DNA from: Cystobacter fuscus DSM 2262
GTDB lineage: Bacteria; Myxococcota; Myxococcia; Myxococcales; Myxococcaceae
Direction: 5' to 3'
Length of the DNA: 64,000 nucleotides
NCBI RefSeq assembly: GCF_000335475.2
Contig: NZ_ANAH02000011.1
Span: 310,001-374,000, forward strand
In this document: piece by piece, positions 50,684-59,062 of the stretch
Layout: every line of letters begins with the position of its first letter
Numbering within the stretch: position 1 is the stretch's first letter
Notes under the pieces: generated by a model
Seen by the model: the letters and a program-made list of their open reading frames with translations, nothing else
What the model was told of the DNA's origin: nothing
The model's database searches: none
Made by a program: the position numbers and the translations under genes

Positions 50684-51280
50684 ATGGGTGGACTCGCGAA
50701 CGGGGTGCTGGGGCTGTGGCTCGCCGCGGCGGGCTCGCCGGTGGTGGACGCCACCGAGGTGGTGGAGGACCTGGTGGTGGACATGCGCTACGCCACCCCG
50801 GACAACTTCCTGAAGCAGAAGGTGTACCCGGACGGCGCCCGGTGTCTGTTGTTGCCCCAGACCGCCGAGCGCTTGAAGAAGGCGGCGGACACGCTGCGCG
50901 CCCAGGGCTACCGGCTGAAGGTCTACGACTGCTACCGGCCCATCGCGGTGCAATGGCAGATGTGGAAGATCATGCCCAAGCCGGGCTACGTGGCCAACCC
51001 CAAGAAGGGGGGCAATCACAACCGGGGCGCGGCGGTGGACCTGACGCTGGTGACGGCGGACGGGGCCGAGGTGGAGATGCCCACGCCCTTCGACTCCTTC
51101 GAGCGCGCGGCGCACCACGGCTACCAAGGGGGCACGAAGGCCTCGCGCGAGCACCGGGAAATCCTCCGCGCGGCCATGGAGGGCGCGGGCTTCAAGCGCA
51201 ACGCCATGGAGTGGTGGCACTACGACCTGCCGGGCGCCACGAAGCTGCCGGTGCTGGATGTTCCCTTTTCCGCGAAGTAA
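50684..51280 (+). CDS. D-alanyl-D-alanine dipeptidase (VanX/DdpX-like, M15D)
   Basis: A 198-residue zinc dipeptidase starting 3 bp after queC. Zinc ligands are in GNHNRGAAVDLTL (His and Asp of the SxHxxGxAxD-type motif, with Asn in place of Ser) and in EWWHYD (catalytic Glu and third-ligand His). The N terminus (LVVDMRYATPDNF) is also typical. It hydrolyses D-Ala-D-Ala for cell-wall recycling or as a nutrient. A weak N-terminal hydrophobic stretch could be a signal peptide. No vancomycin-resistance genes are nearby, so housekeeping use is likely. Confidence 0.88.
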   Translation: MGGLANGVLGLWLAAAGSPVVDATEVVEDLVVDMRYATPDNFLKQKVYPDGARCLLLPQTAERLKKAADTLRAQGYRLKVYDCYRPIAVQWQMWKIMPKPGYVANPKKGGNHNRGAAVDLTLVTADGAEVEMPTPFDSFERAAHHGYQGGTKASREHREILRAAMEGAGFKRNAMEWWHYDLPGATKLPVLDVPFSAK

Positions 51281-51326
51281 CGACACGCGAGCGCCCGGGC
51301 CCGCCGGGAGGGACTAAGAGGTCGGG

Positions 51327-52979
51327 ATGATCGACGACCTCTGGTACAAGAACGCCATCATCTACTGCCTGGACGTCAAGACGTTCATGGACTCCAACGG
51401 CGATGGCGTGGGGGACTTCGAGGGCCTCACCCGCCGCCTCGGCTACCTGGCCGGCATGGGCATCAACGCCCTCTGGCTGTTGCCCTTCAACACCTCCCCC
51501 ATGCGGGACAACGGCTATGACATCTCCGACTTCTACGGCATCCAGCCCAGCCTGGGGTCGCTCGGGGATTTCGTCGACTTCACCCACGAGGCGAAGAAGC
51601 ACGGCATCCGCGTCCTCATGGACCTGGTGGTGAACCACACGTCGGACCAACACCCCTGGTTCAAGTCCGCGGTGAGCGATCCCCGCTCCCGCTACCGCGA
51701 CTGGTATCTCTGGTCGAAGACGAAGCCCGCGGGCGCCGACGAGGGCATGGTCTTTCCCGGCGTGCAGAAGACCACCTGGACGCGCCACCCCAAGGCCCGC
51801 GAGTACTACTTCCACCGCTTCTACGAGTTCCAGCCGGACCTCAACACCTCCCATCCCGACGTGCAGGAGGAGATCCGCCGCATCGCCGGCTTCTGGTTGG
51901 AGCTGGGCGTGTCGGGCTTCCGGATGGATGCCGTCCCCTTCGTCATCCAGCGCGATGGCGCCAGGGCCTCGCATGACCTGCACTACCAGATGCTGCACGA
52001 CCTGAGGACGTTCCTGCAGTGGCGCGCGGGGGACGCCATCCTCCTCGCCGAGGCCAACGTGGTGCCGAAACGCAACGTCGACTACTTCGGCGACGAAGGT
52101 GACCGGATGCACATGATGTTCAACTTCCTGGTCAACCAGAACGCGTTCCTCGCCCTGGCCAGCGCCGACACGCGCCCCCTCGTCAAGGCGCTCGAGAGCA
52201 CCCGCATCACCACGGAGACCTCGCAGTGGGCGCACTTCATGCGCAACAACGATGAGCTGGACCTCGGCCGGCTCACCGAGCCCCAGCGCCAGCTCGTCTT
52301 CGAGGAGTTCGGCCCCGAGCCGCGCATGCAGGTGTACGAGCGCGGCCTGCGGCGCCGGCTCGCGCCCATGTTCTCCGGGGACCGCAGGCGCCAGGAACTG
52401 GCCTACAGCCTCATGTTCACCCTGCCGGGTACGCCCGTGCTGCGCTACGGCGACGAGATCGGCATGGGCGAGGACTTGTCGCTCAAGGAGCGCGCCGCCG
52501 TGCGCACGCCCATGCAGTGGTCCACCGAGCGCAACGCGGGCTTCTCCTCCGCGAGGAAGACCTTCCTGCCCGTCATCTCCGAGGGCCCCTTCGGCTACCC
52601 GCGGGTGAACGTCGCCGACCAGCGCCGGGATCCCAACTCCCTGCTCAACTGGACCGAGCGCATCATCCGCGCGCGCAAGGAGTGCCCCGAGATCGGCTGG
52701 GGCACGTGGCGCGTGCTCAAGACGGGCTCGCCCCAGGTGCTCGCGCTGCGCTACGACTGGCGCAACAACGCCGTGGTGTTCCTCCACAACTTCGATGCGA
52801 AGAGCCGCACGGTCACCTTCGGAGCGGGGAGCGAGGACGGCAAGCTGCTCGCCAACCTCCTCTCCGGCGACTCCTCCCAGTCCGACGGGCGGGGTCAGCA
52901 CCGCGTGGAGCTCGAGGGCTACGGCTACCGGTGGTTCCGCGTGGGAGGACTCGACTACATCCAGCGGCGCACGAAGTAG
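51327..52979 (+). CDS. GH13 alpha-amylase family enzyme, trehalose-synthase (TreS)-like
   Basis: A 550-residue (beta/alpha)8 enzyme. The family motifs are MDLVVNHTS, the nucleophile GFRMDAVPF, the acid/base LLAEANV and the transition-state Asp in RNNDELDLG, in place of the TreS pattern NHDELTLE. The opening LWYKNAIIYCLDVKTFMDSNGDGVGDFEGL is characteristic of TreS, which interconverts maltose and trehalose. Length fits GH13_16. The Asn for His substitution makes another maltose-acting activity possible. It is cytoplasmic. A tetR remnant begins 2 bp after its stop. Confidence 0.85.
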   Translation: MIDDLWYKNAIIYCLDVKTFMDSNGDGVGDFEGLTRRLGYLAGMGINALWLLPFNTSPMRDNGYDISDFYGIQPSLGSLGDFVDFTHEAKKHGIRVLMDLVVNHTSDQHPWFKSAVSDPRSRYRDWYLWSKTKPAGADEGMVFPGVQKTTWTRHPKAREYYFHRFYEFQPDLNTSHPDVQEEIRRIAGFWLELGVSGFRMDAVPFVIQRDGARASHDLHYQMLHDLRTFLQWRAGDAILLAEANVVPKRNVDYFGDEGDRMHMMFNFLVNQNAFLALASADTRPLVKALESTRITTETSQWAHFMRNNDELDLGRLTEPQRQLVFEEFGPEPRMQVYERGLRRRLAPMFSGDRRRQELAYSLMFTLPGTPVLRYGDEIGMGEDLSLKERAAVRTPMQWSTERNAGFSSARKTFLPVISEGPFGYPRVNVADQRRDPNSLLNWTERIIRARKECPEIGWGTWRVLKTGSPQVLALRYDWRNNAVVFLHNFDAKSRTVTFGAGSEDGKLLANLLSGDSSQSDGRGQHRVELEGYGYRWFRVGGLDYIQRRTK

Positions 52980-52980
52980 C

Positions 52981-53085
52981 TCACCGGCGGCGGGGCAGGG
53001 ACTGCTCCATTCCCCGGAGGATGAGCTTCAGGCCCCGCTCGAAGCGATCGTCGAACCCCGTGAACAGCTCCTCGCCCGCGCGCTG
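52981..53085 (-). pseudogene. 3' fragment of a tetR gene
   Basis: The minus strand encodes GEELFTGFDDRFERGLKLIL followed by RGMEQSLPRRR and a stop, the C terminus of a TetR repressor. The intact tetR gene at 55350-56000 ends with the same residues but a different last dozen. Upstream of about 53085 the similarity ends abruptly. It contains the first 71-bp direct repeat. Confidence 0.85.
53009..53079 (-). repeat. 71-bp direct repeat, left copy
   Basis: Identical over 71 bp to 55378-55448 inside the intact tetR gene. The two copies are in the same orientation and bracket the decayed ABC/toxin/immunity cassette. Confidence 0.95.
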
Positions 53086-53195
53086 CGCCGGTACACGGGA
53101 CGGTGCAACCCCTTTGGGGCACCCCCTGTCGTGGCCGCCCTCGCTTGAGGAGAGAGGCAGGACGTTGGGGCGTATTGACAGCGGCTGCGCCAGGT

Positions 53196-53530
53196 TCAGC
53201 ACCACGCCTGCTGGGGTGGTCCCCGGGCCGGGGCCCGCTTCAGAGCCTGCGTGGGAAGTCCCAGGTGCTCCAATATCGAGCGCACCTCAGCGGGGGCCGT
53301 CACATACGTCAGCAACGCTTGCAGGAGTCCCCGGATATAAGGATGGCGGCTGCGGCCGCTCAGCACATCCGTCGATCCGGTTTCGACGATCTTGCCGGAG
53401 TGCATCACCTAGATCCGGTCCAAATACTTCTCGACGACACCGATGTCGTGAGAGACGAGAATGACCACCATGTCGTTGGGTAGCCGAGCTTTCGCTGCTT
53501 CTGGAGGGCTGGGTGGAGAGGAGACACTCC
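53196..53530 (-). pseudogene. C-terminal remnant of an oligopeptide-type ABC transporter ATPase
   Basis: Reading from about 53530 downward gives ARLPNDMVVILVSHDIGVVE, then KYLDRI, a TAG stop (53409-53411), then VMHSGKIVETGSTDVLSGRS and RHPYIRGLLQALL. This is the end of an ABC ATPase: Walker B-distal switch, H-loop His (LVSHD) and the Dpp/Opp C-terminal extension. The Walker A and signature motifs are missing, and the in-frame TAG breaks what remains. It is a decayed gene with no local transporter partners. Confidence 0.8.
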
Positions 53531-53619
53531 TGCTCCCGGTAGCCAGCGACGACGCATAGGACGAATGGGATGCCTGTCAAGGGGGATGACTGGTGCACCG
53601 TATCGAGTAGCCTGCCAGC

Positions 53620-54259
53620 ATGGGGACGACACCAAACGACGGCGAGGCGGAAGGCCGCGTGGGAATCATCAACTGGGATGGCTCGTCCGCGGTACGGCTG
53701 CGCGCCACACGAAGCACCGCCGAGCAGAACATCCTCCAGACGCTGCCCTTCAACACGCACGTCCAGGTCATCAGGCGCTATGCCAACGGGTGGTCCTACA
53801 TCTCCACCCCAGATGGGCTTCATCGCCTCCGGATACCTTTGGACCCACCTCCCTGAACCGGGCGCGCGGTTACACCGAGTGGAACCGGGCACTTCCGGCA
53901 CGGCTATTGCCATCGCCGAGACGTATTACGACGACGTCGCTGAGCAATGGGGCCAGGATCTGCGCTTCTATGTGAATGTCCTCGCCTATGCGAATCGAAT
54001 CCCGGTGCCTGCGAGCACGACCGGATGGCGCGAGGTCCACTTCAACCATGGCACGTTGATCTGGATCCCGAGTCGTCGCTACGCCCAGTCCCTTCTGGGC
54101 GTCGTCAACTCCGGGTCCATCTCGCACAACTTCGCCACGAGCATTGCCTCCTCGGCCGTTCGAATCGGGCAACTCTGGGATGATTTCGGCCGGGCAATCG
54201 CTTTGTCGGTGCGCTATCTGCGTGACGGGAGTTCGCTGAGGCCGTCGCGCTCCTGCTGA
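53620..54259 (+). pseudogene. SH3/LysM-like delivery part of a broken polymorphic toxin
   Basis: From the ATG at 53620 an SH3b-like domain (VRLRATRSTAEQ, THVQVIRRYANGWSYISTPDG) runs to about 53815, where an extra G in GATGGGC shifts the frame. The sequence then continues from 53816 as FIASGYLWTHLPEPGARLHR, a LysM-like segment (AETYYDDVAEQWGQDLRFYVNV) and a linker to 54259. A second shift near 54225-54232 separates it from the following nuclease domain, whose frame begins REFAEAVALLLSALMEGLL. The original gene was therefore SH3-LysM-helix-nuclease, about 430 residues. Confidence 0.75.
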
Positions 54260-54267
54260 GCGCCCTC

Positions 54268-54912
54268 ATGGAAGGGCTGCTCATGCTAGCGGCTTCTCGT
54301 GGTGTGATTTGGATGGTGAGGACGCTGCGCGGAACCGCAACCGGCCGCGCCATCGGTGAGGCCCGGATGGCGGAATGGTTCAACGAGCGCCTCGATGCCT
54401 TTCGGGAGAAGCGTGGCGGACGTCCCCGGGATGTCCTGGGCCGCTTCTACCGAGGAGTGGAACTCGTCGAGCAAACCTCCAAGGGAAAGGAGAAGCCCAA
54501 CGGGGAGTTCGATGGCGTCGACATGAACAGCAAGCTGTTCATTGAATACAAGGCGACCCGGGATCTCCATCGCAAGAATCCACGCACGGGCCAGGTCCAA
54601 CAGACCCCGGCCGAGTGGGCCGAAAAGCAGATTCGAGCCAAGACCGAGAAGCGTATCCAGTCCCTTCTCCACGATGCGGTCAGGACTCGATCGACAGTGA
54701 ATGGCTCGACCCAGGTGCCAACCCTCGCGGAGATTCGAGGCTTCCGGCGCATCCAGTTTCGCATTGATGGTGACACGCCAGCACTGCGCACAGCCGTGGC
54801 GCAGGCGCTCAATACCCTCCGTGCGAATCACTCGGGATGGATGTTCGAGGTACGTTTTGGTGTCAACCTGCTCCTGCCGCCTCTCCCCGACTGGGCGACT
54901 GCGGGACATTGA
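54268..54912 (+). CDS. Nuclease-type toxin domain (restriction-endonuclease fold), cut off from its delivery domains
   Basis: A 214-residue frame. It starts with a hydrophobic helix (GLLMLAASRGVIWMV), then GRFYRGVELVEQTSKGKEKP and the putative PD-(D/E)XK core GEFDGVDMNSKLFIEYKATRDL (Asp, then Glu-x-Lys), followed by helical and beta elements ending MFEVRFGVNLLLPP. The core resembles Tox-REase domains of polymorphic toxins. The same frame continues upstream of 54268 to about 54229, showing it was once fused to the preceding part. An immunity-like gene follows 15 bp later. Confidence 0.65.
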   Translation: MEGLLMLAASRGVIWMVRTLRGTATGRAIGEARMAEWFNERLDAFREKRGGRPRDVLGRFYRGVELVEQTSKGKEKPNGEFDGVDMNSKLFIEYKATRDLHRKNPRTGQVQQTPAEWAEKQIRAKTEKRIQSLLHDAVRTRSTVNGSTQVPTLAEIRGFRRIQFRIDGDTPALRTAVAQALNTLRANHSGWMFEVRFGVNLLLPPLPDWATAGH

Positions 54913-54927
54913 TCGCGGAGACTCCTG

Positions 54928-55245
54928 ATGTCCGTGGCGATCCTCATTGAGTTCAAGGCACCAGACCGGGAGGAACTCTATATCCCGGTGGCCGCCCAGG
55001 GGGTGTACAGCACCGAGTGGGTCCCCATGGCGAGGAAGCTCGGCCTCCAATGGTTACCGCTGTTCCGCACCGGAAGCCCCGTGGACGTGGAAGACCTGCC
55101 CATTGTGGTCGATGAGATCCGACAGTTACGCGCCGCACTGTCGGTCGATCCCAGGAAGGCAGCACTCCTGGAACGTATCGATTTCATCCTCGAAGCCCTC
55201 GACGAGGTGAAACCCGAGGAGATCGCCAGTGTCTTCATCGGGTGA
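54928..55245 (+). CDS. Probable immunity protein of the toxin cassette
   Basis: A 105-residue acidic protein (ILIEFKAPDREELYIPVAAQG, EWVPMARKLGLQWLPLF, then a helical C terminus LLERIDFILEALDEVKPEEIA). It has no known family that I can name. Its position 15 bp after the nuclease-domain frame, its size and its charge are typical of immunity proteins. A GGAGACTCCTG ribosome site supports the start. It remains intact while the toxin is broken. Confidence 0.6.
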   Translation: MSVAILIEFKAPDREELYIPVAAQGVYSTEWVPMARKLGLQWLPLFRTGSPVDVEDLPIVVDEIRQLRAALSVDPRKAALLERIDFILEALDEVKPEEIASVFIG

Positions 55246-55349
55246 ATCCCTGGCTCGATTCATGCGCCTTCCCAACCCAGTGCGAACATCCTGCGGAGCA
55301 GCCCGGCCCAATCCACCCGCGCCGTCCTCTGCTTCCCCTCGGGAACGGA

Positions 55350-56000
55350 CTAGGAGGAGGCCGACAGGCCCGCCTCGATTCCCCGGAGGATGAGCTTCAG
55401 GCCCCGCTCGAAGCGATCGTCGAACCCCGTGAACAGCTCCTCGCCCGCCGCCCGGGCGAGCGGGAGCCGCTCACCGTCGATGCGCTCGGCCCGCTGCTCC
55501 ACGTCGTAGCCCGGGTCGCGCTCGCCCGGCATCGGCTGCACCGCCTGCTCCTCGATGGTGAAGCCCACCGTGTAGTTGTAGACCGTGGAGAAGCCGCACA
55601 CCGCGTCGCGCACCGAGCTGCCGGCATCCACCAGCCCGCGCAGCAAGGCGTCCATGGTCTCGTAGATGGTGCCGTCGGTGAGCCGCGTGCCGCTGAACAC
55701 CTTCGCCCCGTCCCGATAGCCCAGCATCATCCGCCGCATGCCCCGGGCCATCTCCGCCAGGTTCTCCTCCCAGCCGCGCTGGGGCTGCGCGGGCTTCGCC
55801 TTTCCGAGCTGCTCGCGCAGCATCGTGGTGGCCATCTCGTCGAGCAGCTCCTGCTTGTTCTTGAAGTGCCAGTAGAGCGCCGGGGCCTGCACGTTCAGCT
55901 CGCCCGCGATCTTCCGCAGCGTCAGCCCCTCCAGCCCCACCTCGTTGAGCACCCGCAGCGCCGTCTCCACCACCCGTGCTCGGTCCAGTCGCGTCGCCAC
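55350..56000 (-). CDS. TetR-family repressor (TetR_C type)
   Basis: A 216-residue repressor. The N-terminal helix-turn-helix is complete (ALRVLNEVGLEGLTLRKIAGELNVQAPALYWHFKNKQELL), with the YWHF motif typical of tetracycline-repressor-like members. The C-terminal ligand domain has GYRDGAKVFSGTRL. It diverges from a flavin monooxygenase gene, with two perfect operators between them, so it should repress both genes until a ligand, perhaps an aromatic compound or antibiotic, binds. Its 3' end supplies the 71-bp repeat found again at 53009. Confidence 0.92.
   Translation of the reverse strand: MATRLDRARVVETALRVLNEVGLEGLTLRKIAGELNVQAPALYWHFKNKQELLDEMATTMLREQLGKAKPAQPQRGWEENLAEMARGMRRMMLGYRDGAKVFSGTRLTDGTIYETMDALLRGLVDAGSSVRDAVCGFSTVYNYTVGFTIEEQAVQPMPGERDPGYDVEQRAERIDGERLPLARAAGEELFTGFDDRFERGLKLILRGIEAGLSASS
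55378..55448 (-). repeat. 71-bp direct repeat, right copy
   Basis: Lies inside the 3' part of the intact tetR gene and is identical to 53009-53079. It is 2.37 kb from the left copy. Confidence 0.95.
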
Positions 56001-56033
56001 CTGGCTTCTCCTCCGGCTCGCGAGCTTGACAGC

Positions 56034-56067
56034 TTAACGACGTTAAATTACCACTTAACGTCGTTAA
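56034..56067. promoter_or_regulatory. Double TetR operator
   Basis: TTAACGACGTTAA (56034-56046) and TTAACGTCGTTAA (56055-56067) are near-identical palindromes whose centres are 21 bp apart, two helical turns. They sit between the divergent tetR and monooxygenase genes and are strikingly AT-rich for this genome. They are the likely binding sites of the encoded repressor. Confidence 0.88.
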
Positions 56068-56087
56068 ATTGGCCGAGGGAGAGGCAC

Positions 56088-57668
56088 ATGGCGCATCAAG
56101 GAACGGTTCAGGTTCTCATCGTGGGTGCGGGGCCCACCGGGCTCACGCTGGCGTGTGATCTGCTGAGGCGGGGCGTGGCCTGCCGGGTCATCGACAAGGT
56201 GGCCACCCCCTTCGCGGGCTCGCGGGGCAAGGGGGTGCAGCCACGCAGCCTGGAGGTGCTCGAGGACCTGGGCGTGCTCGATGGGGTGAAGGCCCTGGGC
56301 GCGGCGCCCTATCCGCCGCTGCACGCCTACAAGGGCAGCCAGGTCGTGTGGAAGGGCCTCATGCACGAGCACCGGGAGCCCTCGCCCGACGTGCCCCATC
56401 CCCTCCCGTTGATGCTCCCGCAGTACCTGATGGAGGAGGCGCTGCGGGCGCGGCTCGCCGCGCTGGGCGGGCGGGTGGAGTTCGCCACCGAGTTGAGCGC
56501 GTTCGAGCAGGACGGCGAGGGGGTGACGGCCACGCTCGTCTCCCCGGAGGGCGCACCCGAGCGGGTCCGGGCGCTCTACCTGGTGGGCGCCGATGGGGGG
56601 CGCAGCCTCGTGCGCAAGCGGCTCGGGGTGCCCTTCGAGGGAGAGACGCGCGAGGAGGACCGGATGTTGATCGCCGACCTCCATGTCGACGGGCTGGATC
56701 GCGAGTCCTGGCACATGTGGTCGGAGCTGGAGACGCGCACGCTCAAGGTGGGCCTGTGCCCGCTGGCCGGCACGGACGTCTTCCAGCTCATGGCCCCGCT
56801 GGCTCCCGGCGAGGTGCCGGAGCAGTCGGAGGAGGGAGTCCAGCGGCTGTTCAACGCGAGGTCCGGCCGCTCGGACCTGCGGCTGCACGGGGTGCGCTGG
56901 CTGTCGGTGTTCCGGACCAACATCCGGCTGGCGGAGCGCTACCGGGTGGGCCGGGTGCTGCTGGCCGGTGACGCCGCGCACGTGCACCCGCCGGACGGTG
57001 GGCAGGGCCTGAATACCGGCGTCCAGGACGCCCACAACCTGGGCTGGAAGCTGGGCGAGGTGCTCGCGGGCGCCCCGGAGGCCCTGTTGGACACCTATGA
57101 GGAGGAGCGGCTGCCCGTCGCCGCCCAGGTGCTCGGCCTCAGCACGCGGTTGCATCAGCGCGGAGTCCGGAGCGATGCGAACGCCCCCCAGCGCGACGCC
57201 GAGACGCAGCAGCTCGGGCTGCACTACCGGGAAGGTCCCCTCTCCCGGGACGAGCGCTCCGTGAGGGGACGCGTCGAGGCGGGAGACCGCGCCCCGGACG
57301 CGCCCTGCCACGATGCCACCGGCAATCCCATCCGCTTGTTCGACGTGTTCCGCGGACCGCACTTCACGCTGCTGGCCTTTGGCTCCCTCCCCGGAGACAC
57401 CGTCGCCGGGCTCGAGGCGCGGTATGGCTCGAAGGTGCGCGTGCGCGCCGTGGTGCCACCGGGAGGAGGCTCGGGGAGGCACGTCCTCGTCGACACCCAC
57501 GGCCATGCGCGCCGGGGGTATGACCTCGAGGGCCCCGCGCTCGTGCTGGTGCGCCCGGATGGCTACCTCGGACTCGTCACGCCGGGCCTTGGCACGGAGC
57601 GCGTGGATGACTACCTCGCCGGGGTGCTTGCTCCCTCGCTCCGCCGGGGAGCCGTGGCCTCCGGGTGA
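56088..57668 (+). CDS. FAD-dependent aromatic monooxygenase (PheA/TfdB family)
   Basis: A 526-residue flavoprotein. It has the FAD-binding GAGPTGLTLACDLLRRG, the DG motif LVGADGGRSLVRKRLG, the second FAD motif LLAGDAAHVHPPDGGQGLNTGVQDAHNLGWKL and a C-terminal thioredoxin-like domain (about 400-526), as in phenol hydroxylases, polyketide hydroxylases and rifampicin monooxygenases. It hydroxylates an aromatic substrate with NAD(P)H and O2. The ATG at 56088 follows GAGGGAGAGG. Control by the divergent TetR suggests substrate-inducible detoxification. Confidence 0.87.
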   Translation: MAHQGTVQVLIVGAGPTGLTLACDLLRRGVACRVIDKVATPFAGSRGKGVQPRSLEVLEDLGVLDGVKALGAAPYPPLHAYKGSQVVWKGLMHEHREPSPDVPHPLPLMLPQYLMEEALRARLAALGGRVEFATELSAFEQDGEGVTATLVSPEGAPERVRALYLVGADGGRSLVRKRLGVPFEGETREEDRMLIADLHVDGLDRESWHMWSELETRTLKVGLCPLAGTDVFQLMAPLAPGEVPEQSEEGVQRLFNARSGRSDLRLHGVRWLSVFRTNIRLAERYRVGRVLLAGDAAHVHPPDGGQGLNTGVQDAHNLGWKLGEVLAGAPEALLDTYEEERLPVAAQVLGLSTRLHQRGVRSDANAPQRDAETQQLGLHYREGPLSRDERSVRGRVEAGDRAPDAPCHDATGNPIRLFDVFRGPHFTLLAFGSLPGDTVAGLEARYGSKVRVRAVVPPGGGSGRHVLVDTHGHARRGYDLEGPALVLVRPDGYLGLVTPGLGTERVDDYLAGVLAPSLRRGAVASG

Positions 57669-57779
57669 GCGGTGTGGGTGCTCCCCGTGCCGATGTCCGA
57701 CAGACAGTGGTGAGGAGGGCACGTTGTTTCCTGGCGGCGCTTGGACGATCCTCTCGTGCCACCCTCAGGAGTCCACCCG

Positions 57780-59000
57780 ATGTCCCCGCGAAACTTCGTG
57801 AAGCAGGCCCTGCCCTGGGTCGCGCTCGTCCTGGCGATCGCCGCCCTCGGCTACACGTGGAGGTGGGCCCTCTCGAAGTCCTCCGAGCGCCAGCGGATGC
57901 ACCACGCGTTCAGCACCGGCACCACGAACTACATCTTCAGTCTGTGCCCGAGCACCCCGCTCGCGGAGACCGAGCCCCGGTGGGCGAGCGACATGCGCGG
58001 GCGCTGTATGGTGACCCAGCCCACCTGGGGCACCGCGCAGCAGGGCGGCGCCCGCACCGAACTCGACATCGAGAAGGGCTCGACGTGGCAGTCCGTCCAG
58101 CTGCTCTCCCGGCTGGTGCTGGAGATCTCCCCGGGCAAGATGCTGTCGCTCTTGTCGCTGGTGGTCATCTCGCTGGCGGGCACCCTGGGCGTGCAGCGCA
58201 AGGGCTGGCTGGAGCGTCAGGGCCTGAGCCTGAGCATCACGCGGGGGGCCGCCGTGTCCATGCTCACCGTCGTCCTGGTGGCGCTGAGCGTCTCGCTCGT
58301 GCTGCTCGACGAGCAGGAGACGCTGTCCATGTGCCAGGTGACGGGCGGCACCTACGCCAACCTGCTCTCCGTGGACGCGCGCTGTTCGCAGCAGACGATG
58401 CTGTTGCGCGAGACCCAGGAGAAGCTCGAGCAGAAGAAGGGCGAGCTGGACGCGCGTGCCGAGGAGCTGGAGGAGCTCAAGCGGGAGATCGCCTCGCTCG
58501 GGGTGATGCGTGACGCGCTGGGCTCGTTCAAGACGGAGCTGCAGAGCCAGAGCGAGAGCACCCAGCAGCTCATCCGCGCCGTCACGGGTGCCACGCTCGA
58601 GGGCATCAGCAAGGCGTTGGACCCCATCCACGCGGACGTGAAGGGGCTGGACACGTCGCTCAAGACGGACTTCAGGAAGGGCCTGCGCGGCGAGCTGCAG
58701 GAGGACATGACGTCCCTGGTCCGGGCCGAGTTGAAGACGGCGCTCCAGGGCGAGCAGCTCCAGGAGCTCATCCGGCGCGAGGTGCGGGAGGCGGTGCGCG
58801 CGGACGTGCGCGAGGTGGTGCGAGGCGAGCTGCGCGAGTCGGTGAAGACGGTGCTGGCGGCGAGCCCCGCGGTGCTTCCCCCGGCCCCGAAGCCCGAGAC
58901 GAAGACACCGGCGCGCACGAACGTCACCGCCGCTTCCTCCAACAAGCCCGCCACCCCCGGGCGCAAGCCGTCCCCGCCGCCCGCTCCGTCCAAGCGCTGA
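57780..59000 (+). CDS. Membrane-anchored coiled-coil protein
   Basis: A 406-residue protein with three hydrophobic segments (about 8-30, 115-140 and 155-185), a Cys-containing external loop, and from about 205 onward a long charged heptad region (LLRETQEKLEQKKGELDARAEELEELKREI) that continues as DFRKGLRGELQEDM and REVREAVRADVREVVRGELRES repeats. It ends in a Pro/Lys-rich tail. I recognise no family. It may be a structural or scaffold protein of the inner membrane. The ATG at 57780 follows CAGGAG. Confidence 0.72.
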   Translation: MSPRNFVKQALPWVALVLAIAALGYTWRWALSKSSERQRMHHAFSTGTTNYIFSLCPSTPLAETEPRWASDMRGRCMVTQPTWGTAQQGGARTELDIEKGSTWQSVQLLSRLVLEISPGKMLSLLSLVVISLAGTLGVQRKGWLERQGLSLSITRGAAVSMLTVVLVALSVSLVLLDEQETLSMCQVTGGTYANLLSVDARCSQQTMLLRETQEKLEQKKGELDARAEELEELKREIASLGVMRDALGSFKTELQSQSESTQQLIRAVTGATLEGISKALDPIHADVKGLDTSLKTDFRKGLRGELQEDMTSLVRAELKTALQGEQLQELIRREVREAVRADVREVVRGELRESVKTVLAASPAVLPPAPKPETKTPARTNVTAASSNKPATPGRKPSPPPAPSKR

Positions 59001-59062
59001 GTTCCGAGGGAGGGGGAGCGCCCGGGCGCGGCGCGTTCACGCCGCGAGGCCCGCCCAGGTGC

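Noticed and set aside
55350-56000. The tetR/monooxygenase pair as a tetracycline resistance locus
   Set aside because: The monooxygenase is of the general PheA/TfdB type; its aromatic substrate cannot be read from sequence, and no efflux gene is present.
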